Source: JBAZBO01 sp041671425 (GTDB taxonomy: Bacteria > Patescibacteriota > WWE3 > UBA101185 > UBA10185). Taken from it: a stretch of DNA of 9,783 nt. The translations under genes and the position numbers were made by a program. This document shows positions 5,970 to 9,783 of this stretch, piece by piece (position 1 is the stretch's first letter; every line of letters begins with the position of its first letter). The stretch is from contig JBAZBO010000036.1 in the NCBI GenBank assembly GCA_041671425.1, forward strand, positions 1 through 9,783, written 5' to 3'. The notes beneath the pieces were generated by a model, which had not been told where the DNA came from, did no database searches, and saw only the letters and a list, made by a program, of their open reading frames with translations.

Positions 5970-6593
5970 CTACTGGATCTCTTTGAATATCTTTGACTTC
6001 ACGGGAATAAGAGCAATAGATCCTAATATGCAAAGAAGTGAAACAACAATTATGAGAGCGTTATATCCATACTCATTGGCAATGTACCCCCCGAGTGTTG
6101 CCAATGCCGCGCTGCCTAGATCTATAAATGTGTAATAGACACCCCACTCAGTACCTTCCATGTCTTTATCAATATGTCTGGTGAACAACGCCATATAAGC
6201 AGGGTAAGTAATAGCACTAAAAACTCCCAATAGCATTTGAAGTGTGTAAAGCTCCCAGATTGTGGATATACCTAAATATGCAAAGTGTAAGATTCCTACA
6301 ATTACACTTCCTAAAACCATAATATAGTAATCATCTTTCTCCCCTTTTATTCTATCTAGTAAAGTTGCAAGTGGGATTTGGAATATGCTTCTGGCCACTA
6401 GATATATTGAGATCGAAAGGCCTATTGTGAATTCATTTGCCCCTTCGATATATTCGGTAACAAACAAAGCATAGAGCGGTGAGAACATTCCCATTGCCCC
6501 CACTATTATCATATCTGAAAATATTAGAAGTCTTATGAGTGGGTTTATTTTGAATAAAAAAAGGTTGTGTTTTTTGTGTGAGCTTATCTTCAC
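5970..6593 (-). CDS. Half-size major facilitator superfamily (MFS) protein
   Basis: A membrane transporter-like protein matching the N-terminal half of MFS permeases. It has six predicted helices in 207 residues (about 20-40, 54-75, 90-108, 112-135, 150-172, 178-198), where the family normally has twelve in about 400. The loop between helices 2 and 3 carries a degenerate motif A with Asp80-Arg81 (ATLLDRIKGEKDD). Helices 4 and 5 carry the MFS-like GVFSAITYPAYMALFTRH. The substrate cannot be predicted. The N-terminus is basic. It starts with GTG at 6593, seven bases after a perfect TATAAT; an ATG four bases upstream is out of frame. It ends at a clean TAG with no second half behind it. It may work as a homodimer or with another half. 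Confidence 0.85.
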   Translation of the reverse strand: MKISSHKKHNLFLFKINPLIRLLIFSDMIIVGAMGMFSPLYALFVTEYIEGANEFTIGLSISIYLVARSIFQIPLATLLDRIKGEKDDYYIMVLGSVIVGILHFAYLGISTIWELYTLQMLLGVFSAITYPAYMALFTRHIDKDMEGTEWGVYYTFIDLGSAALATLGGYIANEYGYNALIIVVSLLCILGSIALIPVKSKIFKEIQ

Positions 6594-6600
6594 ACATTAA

Positions 6601-6629
6601 ATTATAGCGGGGTTTGATGTAAATATGAA
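6601..6629 (-). promoter_or_regulatory. Leaderless-type promoter for the half-MFS gene
   Basis: The minus strand reads -35 TTCATA (6629-6624, 4/6), a 17-bp spacer and a perfect -10 TATAAT (6606-6601). Seven bases, TTAATGT, separate the -10 from the GTG start at 6593. Confidence 0.55.
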
Positions 6630-6648
6630 CAGCAGATCAATCTAGCAC

Positions 6649-7008
6649 TTACCTTATTATCTCGTGTTCAAACCATTGTTCCTGAAACATTACGTTATGT
6701 TCTATCTCAGCATCAGACAAGTTCACGCCTTCTGGAACGACAACAAGCTTGTCGTCATCATCGTTTAGTCTGTGAATTATGGCTGTTACTGTGCCTTCAC
6801 CCTTGTTCAAAGGTTCATTTGTGCCAAGAAAATATGCGTCAAGCTCCTCACCGTCTGGAGCCATTACGTTTTCGATGTAACCATAGTTGGCAGTGTAAAG
6901 AAAGCCATGTTTTGGATGTTTTGAATTTATGGGGCGATCTATAACTACAGTAACTTTCTTACCAAGGTATTCTTTTGATAATTTCAGACTTTCTGATATG
7001 GGGTTCAT
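6649..7008 (-). CDS. Short family I-type inorganic pyrophosphatase
   Basis: Predicted to hydrolyse pyrophosphate to two phosphates in the cytoplasm, pulling biosynthetic reactions forward. At 119 residues it is much shorter than classical soluble family I enzymes (about 170-175) but matches a known short form annotated in Firmicutes and candidate phyla. Visible pieces are IDRP (23-26), KHPKHGFLYTANYGYI (30-45), the metal motif D-G-E-E-L-D (52-57; classically D-x-D-P-x-D), and DDDDKLVVVP (83-92), equivalent to the Asp/Lys segment near residues 97-104 of the E. coli enzyme. The C-terminal Tyr-Lys pair of the long form is missing. Its ATG overlaps the stop of the upstream small membrane protein (ATGA), so the two are translationally coupled. 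Pyrophosphatase activity is inferred; a role on another phosphoanhydride cannot be excluded. Confidence 0.85.
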   Translation of the reverse strand: MNPISESLKLSKEYLGKKVTVVIDRPINSKHPKHGFLYTANYGYIENVMAPDGEELDAYFLGTNEPLNKGEGTVTAIIHRLNDDDDKLVVVPEGVNLSDAEIEHNVMFQEQWFEHEIIR

Positions 7009-7196
7009 TTGCAGACAGCTGTGGGCATAGGAGATGAAGGTTTTCCATGTTCAACCCATCTCCCGTTCAAACATATCCAGTTATCCTCACCGCCTGTGGA
7101 CAAGACTCTGAGCGCAACAACTACAAACATCGCTAACAAAGTAACCAGCATAACCCAGACAAATTTAGTTCCACCTTTTTTCCTAATTTTGTACAC
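7005..7196 (-). CDS. Small single-pass membrane protein with W-I-C...H-G-x-P-S motif
   Basis: A 63-residue protein: basic N-terminus (YKIRKKGGTK), one membrane helix (12-32), and a short exposed tail ending DNWICLNGRWVEHG then PSSPMPTAVCK. The two cysteines (42 and 62) could form a disulfide outside the cell. From memory this tail pattern (W-x-C, G-x-W-V, H-G-x-P-S, final Cys) recurs in small uncharacterised proteins of candidate phyla bacteria; the function is unknown. The start is GTG at 7196 with no Shine-Dalgarno, behind a palindromic -10 region. It shares an ATGA overlap with the pyrophosphatase gene, which supports it as a real gene. Confidence 0.75.
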   Translation of the reverse strand: MYKIRKKGGTKFVWVMLVTLLAMFVVVALRVLSTGGEDNWICLNGRWVEHGKPSSPMPTAVCK

Positions 7197-7197
7197 A

Positions 7198-7209
7198 TTA
7201 GTATACTAA
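7198..7209. promoter_or_regulatory. Symmetrical -10 region, possible bidirectional promoter
   Basis: TTAGTATACTAA is a perfect 12-bp palindrome and reads TATACT (5/6 match to -10) on both strands: minus 7205-7200 and plus 7202-7207. On the minus strand it lies three bases before the GTG at 7196; an alternative hexamer TAGTAT ends six bases before it. On the plus strand it would start transcripts near 7214, ahead of the pseudouridine synthase. An operator role is also possible. Confidence 0.45.
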
Positions 7210-7232
7210 CGCATTCATGGCAGATTTGCATT

Positions 7233-7253
7233 TTGGCTAAGAAATTAGCACAA
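7233..7253 (+). promoter_or_regulatory. Leader hairpin with GAAA tetraloop before the pseudouridine synthase
   Basis: GCTAA (7236-7240) and TTAGC (7245-7249) pair around a GAAA loop, a stable GNRA type. TTG (7233-7235) and CAA (7251-7253) extend the stem past one bulged A. It ends seven bases before the ATG at 7261. It would exist in RNA only if transcription starts upstream, for example from 7202-7207. Confidence 0.35.
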
Positions 7254-7254
7254 T
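7249..7254 (+). promoter_or_regulatory. Alternative leaderless -10 for the pseudouridine synthase
   Basis: CACAAT (4/6) followed by six bases, GTCAGC, and the ATG at 7261. TTTGCA lies 18 bp upstream as a possible -35. It is weak alone; it is listed because the spacing matches the other genes here. Confidence 0.25.
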
Positions 7255-7260
7255 GTCAGC

Positions 7261-7959
7261 ATGGAAATGAGAATTGATGCTTTTTTATCAAAACATGGCT
7301 TTGCCTCAAGGCGAAATGCTAAAGATATGATCGAGCTAAGAAGGGTAAAACTGAACGGTCTTGATGTAGAAGAGATAGTTAGGGTTGATCCTGATAAGGA
7401 TGTTGTTGAAATTGACGGAAAAGTCTTTGATCCTAAGAATCACAGTTTAAGATACATCCTTTTTAACAAACCTTTGAACGTGCTTAGTACTACATCTGAT
7501 GACCGTGGAAGAAAGACTGTACTCGACTATATAAAAGTATCAGAGAAGGTCTATCCCGTTGGAAGGTTGGATTATAATTCTACAGGGTTGATGCTTTTGA
7601 CCAATGACGGGGATCTTGCATTGAAACTCACGCATCCGAGATACCAGGTTCCAAAGACTTATGAGGTTGATGTAGATAAAAGGCCTAATGAAGACCAGTT
7701 GAGAGAGTTGGCTGCTGGTGTTGAGATATATGAGACAAAGACATCACCTGCGCAAGTTAAAGTGCTTGGAGAAAGAAGACTTGAGATAGTGATAAAGCAA
7801 GGCATGAAAAGGCAGATACGGGAGATGTGTAAAGCCGTTAATCTAAGAGTGGTTTCATTGACACGTACACGTATAGGAAGTCTTGGATTGGATGGTTTGG
7901 GATTAGGTGAATTTAGAGACCTAACCAAAGAAGAAATAGACAAGCTGAGAATTATTTAA
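7261..7959 (+). CDS. RsuA/RluB-family pseudouridine synthase
   Basis: Converts a specific uridine in ribosomal RNA (16S for RsuA-type, 23S for RluB/RluE/RluF-type) to pseudouridine in the cytoplasm. An S4 RNA-binding domain occupies about 3-50 (RIDAFLSKHGFASRRNA, VKLNG). The catalytic domain has NKPLNVLST (69-77), the active-site motif GRLDYNSTGLMLLTNDG (101-117) with catalytic Asp104, and the C-terminal GMKRQIREM (181-189). The length (232) fits the family. Sequence alone does not separate RsuA from RluB, though KPLNVLST and GMKRQIR lean to RluB. The start could be ATG 7261 or ATG 7267, since family members usually begin 'MRL..FL'. There is no Shine-Dalgarno. Its stop overlaps the convergent ddl gene by 4 bp. 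Confidence 0.93.
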   Translation: MEMRIDAFLSKHGFASRRNAKDMIELRRVKLNGLDVEEIVRVDPDKDVVEIDGKVFDPKNHSLRYILFNKPLNVLSTTSDDRGRKTVLDYIKVSEKVYPVGRLDYNSTGLMLLTNDGDLALKLTHPRYQVPKTYEVDVDKRPNEDQLRELAAGVEIYETKTSPAQVKVLGERRLEIVIKQGMKRQIREMCKAVNLRVVSLTRTRIGSLGLDGLGLGEFRDLTKEEIDKLRII

Positions 7960-8873
7960 CGAATCACTAAGTTCTCAATCAAGCCTCTTTTGAAATCATC
8001 AAGTTTGTTAGAAAATCTCAGCTGTTGTGGTACGAGAGAGGTGGCAGTCATTCCTGGTAGTGAGTTAGTTTCTAGGTAGTACAATGTTCCATCCTCTGAA
8101 AGGATATAATCAGACCTAGAATAGTACCCCAGCCCTAGCTCTTCATGTATTAAATTATTTATAGTAATCAGTTCTTCTGTTAACTCATTGCTTATATGTG
8201 CAGGTGTAATCTCTTCAGAGCCATTCTCGCTATATTTCGCATGGTAGTCAAAGAATTCCGATTTGGGGATTATCTCAGTTGGATATAATTTCATAAACCC
8301 ACCATTTTCTCTTACTGAGCCAAGTGATATCTCAGTACCTTTTATGTACGGTTGAAATATATAGTCTTTGCTAAACATTGGTAGATGTTCCTCCAACTCT
8401 TCTTTGTTTTTAATAAGACGTACCCCTACAGAAGACCCTAAGTTATTGGGTTTTGCTATAAAAGGAAATTCGAGATCACTATAATTTTCGCTTGTGGCAA
8501 CAGTTTGAACCAAATTGCTAACTTTTCTTTGGCTTCTTAATTTATCCATAGAAAGTTCACACGATTTAGAGTCAGAACCCGTAAAAGGTATGTGGTGTTG
8601 CTCAAACAGTTTTTGTATATAGCCATCTTCTACAAACTCACCATGTGAAGCGATTATTACTACTGAGTTACTACTTTTGAGCCAATCCAGAAATCCATCT
8701 ATAGGCATCTTCTTTTCATTCACATAAAAGTGACTGTCGGTTCCCCAATCTATGGATATAGGAGAGAATTCCTTGTACAGCTCTTGGAAAAAGCTCCTGG
8801 TACCAAATGATACCTCTCTTTCTGATGAGGGCCCTCCATAAAGTATTACTAAGTTGTCATGTTTATCACGCAT
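7956..8873 (-). CDS. ddl: D-alanine--D-alanine ligase
   Basis: ATP-dependent ATP-grasp ligase joining two D-alanines for the peptidoglycan stem peptide, in the cytoplasm. With the start used here it is 305 residues, the normal length. Seen motifs: GGPSSEREVS (13-22) with the D-Ala-binding Glu, SHGEFVEDG (77-84) in place of the usual HGxxGEDG, ELSMDKLRS (106-114), ATP-binding KPNNLGSSVG (141-150), the FFDYHAKY loop (207-214), and RSDY then LETNSLPGMT (267-276) with Arg253, Asp255, Glu268 and Asn270 for metal and substrate. The frame is open to 8909, but ATG 8873 is chosen because it lies one base after the stop of the amidase gene (TGATATG), a coupling arrangement, and places the conserved strand at the expected distance. 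The end overlaps the pseudouridine synthase gene by 4 bp. Confidence 0.96.
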   Translation of the reverse strand: MRDKHDNLVILYGGPSSEREVSFGTRSFFQELYKEFSPISIDWGTDSHFYVNEKKMPIDGFLDWLKSSNSVVIIASHGEFVEDGYIQKLFEQHHIPFTGSDSKSCELSMDKLRSQRKVSNLVQTVATSENYSDLEFPFIAKPNNLGSSVGVRLIKNKEELEEHLPMFSKDYIFQPYIKGTEISLGSVRENGGFMKLYPTEIIPKSEFFDYHAKYSENGSEEITPAHISNELTEELITINNLIHEELGLGYYSRSDYILSEDGTLYYLETNSLPGMTATSLVPQQLRFSNKLDDFKRGLIENLVIR

Positions 8874-8874
8874 A

Positions 8875-9573
8875 TCAGGAATGGGTGGTGATCCTATTTT
8901 TCCAACCATTTATAAAAGTATTTCCTGGGCATAATGTATCTGCTACCTCACAATGCCCATAGACTTTGTTTTCCGGGATGTTGTGCTTATTTAGAACGTA
9001 TTTGACTGAATTAATAGCCTCATCAGTTGGTTCCCTATCTATGTATTTCCCCGTCAGAGCTATAGCTATACTTCTTCTGTTTATGTCCAGATTTGCTGCA
9101 TGCCAAAGGTATGCTTTATCATCTACCAGTTGAGTGATCCTCCCGCTTGGCCTGACAAGGTAGTGATAACTGACAAAACACATATTTTCTTTGAGCTGTG
9201 ACTTCCCATACCAGTAATGACCGGAATATAGTGGCTGCCCTTTTACGTCTTCATCTTTTAAATACTGATTGATGTAAAGACGTAAACCCAAGATGTTAAG
9301 CTCATTTAGACTGATCGTTGGTGAACTTGAAGTATGATGAATGACTACACATTCTATTGGAAGCCTCCACTGATCCCAGTTATAACCAGTCTCCCCAATT
9401 ACAAAATCTGTTGTTTTCAACAATTCTTTAATATGGTGTTTTCTAGACCTATCTGATCTTGTAAGTTTTTCTTTTTTGAACAATTCTATGAATTTTCTTA
9501 TCTCATCATCCCGATACCATAATGGGTCGTTTTTAAGGAGAGCTTTAAGGTTTGTTATCGCTTGTGTTTCCAT
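8875..9573 (-). CDS. N-acetylmuramoyl-L-alanine amidase (Amidase_2/PGRP fold), no signal peptide
   Basis: Zinc amidase fold that cleaves the bond between N-acetylmuramic acid and L-alanine in peptidoglycan or its fragments. The zinc ligands fit the T7 lysozyme/AmpD pattern: His79 (VVIHHTSS), His158 (LWHAAN) and Cys215 (ADTLCPG). Tyr136 lies in SYHYLVRPSGRI, and NRRSIAIALTG (165-175) is the usual beta-strand. The first 60 residues are charged and helical with no signal peptide or membrane helix. It would therefore stay in the cytoplasm (recycling, like AmpD) or leave by an unseen route. The stretch between His79 and Tyr136 is longer than usual and rich in Tyr and Trp. The start ATG 9573 has no Shine-Dalgarno, with AATAAT six bases upstream. 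It is followed one base later by ddl and lies 32 bases behind tRNA-Phe. Confidence 0.9.
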   Translation of the reverse strand: METQAITNLKALLKNDPLWYRDDEIRKFIELFKKEKLTRSDRSRKHHIKELLKTTDFVIGETGYNWDQWRLPIECVVIHHTSSSPTISLNELNILGLRLYINQYLKDEDVKGQPLYSGHYWYGKSQLKENMCFVSYHYLVRPSGRITQLVDDKAYLWHAANLDINRRSIAIALTGKYIDREPTDEAINSVKYVLNKHNIPENKVYGHCEVADTLCPGNTFINGWKNRITTHS

Positions 9574-9579
9574 GGGCCA

Positions 9580-9585
9580 ATTATT
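9580..9585 (-). promoter_or_regulatory. Candidate leaderless -10 for the amidase-ddl unit
   Basis: The minus strand reads AATAAT (5/6), then six bases, TGGCCC, and the ATG at 9573. No clear -35 is visible because the upstream sequence is the tRNA-Phe 3' end, so read-through from the tRNA remains possible. Confidence 0.4.
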
Positions 9586-9605
9586 CTAAAAGAAGGTTTT
9601 GAGGT

Positions 9606-9681
9606 TGGTGGGGAGGGTGGGAATCGAACCCACATAGCCGGTTTTTCAGACCGGTGCCTTGACCAACTTGGCTACCGCCCC
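9606..9681 (-). tRNA. tRNA-Phe (anticodon GAA)
   Basis: Cloverleaf on the minus strand with encoded CCA (9606-9608) and discriminator A. The acceptor GGGGCGG pairs with CCTCCCC except for one C-U mismatch at pair 5-68. The anticodon stem CCGGT/ACCGG holds the loop CTGAAAA, giving anticodon GAA for phenylalanine. The T arm is GTGGG-TTCGATT-CCCAC; the D arm is GCC...GGC. It lies 45 bases downstream of tRNA-Gly on the same strand. Confidence 0.95.
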
Positions 9682-9690
9682 ATATACAAT

Positions 9691-9709
9691 AAAAAATGGC
9701 CTGACAGCC
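9691..9709 (-). terminator. Weak intrinsic terminator candidate behind tRNA-Gly
   Basis: On the minus strand GGCT-GTCA-GGCC forms a four-pair hairpin (one G-U) followed by A and six T. The stem is short; it could extend as part of the larger inverted repeat at 9705-9728. It would separate the tRNA-Gly and tRNA-Phe transcripts if active. Confidence 0.35.
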
Positions 9710-9728
9710 GTAGCCTTGGCGTAGGCTG
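9705..9728. repeat. 24-bp imperfect palindrome overlapping the tRNA-Gly CCA end
   Basis: CAGCC (9705-9709) and GGCTG (9724-9728) are inverted, as are the inner GCC and GGC around a TT centre; the two GTA triplets between them are direct rather than inverted. It overlaps the encoded CCA of tRNA-Gly by two bases. It resembles GC-rich 'GTAGCC..GGCGTAGGC' interspersed motifs I associate with candidate phyla genomes, but only one copy is in this window. Confidence 0.4.
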
Positions 9729-9783
9729 GAGCGACGGAGCGGACTCGAACCGCCGACCTTCTCCTTGGCAAGGAGACGTTCTA
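9727..9783 (-). tRNA. tRNA-Gly (anticodon GCC), 5' end beyond the window
   Basis: The 3' part of a tRNA on the minus strand: anticodon stem TCTCC/GGAGA with loop TTGCCAA, giving anticodon GCC (glycine). The T arm is GGCGG-TTCGAGT-CCGCT, then the acceptor half CCGTCGC, discriminator T and encoded CCA (9727-9729). The matching 5' acceptor half (expected GCGACGG) and the D arm lie outside. Confidence 0.92.

Noticed and set aside
7009..7209. Open frame of 66 codons on the plus strand opposite the small membrane protein
   Set aside because: It mirrors a gene with signal-like N-terminus, conserved tail motif and ATGA coupling; its own protein has no recognisable features.
8874..8909. ATG at 8909 as the ddl start
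   Set aside because: It would overlap the amidase gene by 35 bases and add a Pro-rich tail; ATG 8873 sits one base after the amidase stop and gives the usual ligase length.
1..9783. CRISPR array, insertion sequence, prophage or toxin-antitoxin genes
   Set aside because: No regularly spaced direct repeats, transposase or integrase motifs, or toxin-antitoxin gene pairs could be found on either strand.

Overview
The window looks like part of a small, gene-dense genome from the candidate phyla radiation (Patescibacteria, Microgenomates/WWE3/Dojkabacteria-like). This is an inference from protein style, not from a marker gene. The main clues are a tiny membrane protein ending in a W-I-C...G-x-W-V...H-G-x-P-S pattern, a large membrane protein with an 'ERILRRS' block that I associate with these lineages, a half-size MFS protein, a short pyrophosphatase, and genes packed to overlapping ends. 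The genetic code is standard: TGA, TAA and TAG all act as stops. Base composition is moderately AT-rich and even throughout, with no insertion sequence, prophage or CRISPR array.

Layout. 1-577 (-): a GT2 glycosyltransferase cut by the left edge, directly behind a tRNA-Val (593-669, -). 757-1638 (+): a membrane-anchored serine hydrolase with a beta-lactamase-like fold. 1690-3531 (+): a large unrecognised multi-pass membrane protein, ending one base before the 3' end of tRNA-Trp (3533-3606, -). 3665-4036 (+): a small exported HEAT-like protein, converging with a 12-bp overlap on a minus-strand block. That block reads leftwards as a small two-cysteine membrane protein (7196), short inorganic pyrophosphatase (7008), half-size MFS protein (6593), unrecognised acidic protein (5932), PH-domain membrane protein (5238) and RmlA-like nucleotidyltransferase (4756). 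7261-7959 (+): an RsuA/RluB pseudouridine synthase, overlapping by 4 bp the end of a minus-strand amidase-ddl pair (9573 to 7956). The right end holds tRNA-Phe (9606-9681) and tRNA-Gly (9727 to the edge).

Functionally the window is mostly cell envelope and housekeeping: D-Ala-D-Ala ligase, a muramoyl-alanine amidase-type enzyme, a penicillin-binding/beta-lactamase-fold hydrolase, and sugar-nucleotide and glycosyl transfer enzymes, with four tRNAs, an rRNA-modifying enzyme and a pyrophosphatase.

The most striking system-level signal is in the gene starts. None of the 13 genes has a convincing Shine-Dalgarno sequence. Most genes that open a transcription unit have a -10-like hexamer ending only 6-7 bases before the start codon, so the transcript should begin at or next to the start codon. 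This implies widespread leaderless transcription, and it changes the likely start of several genes.
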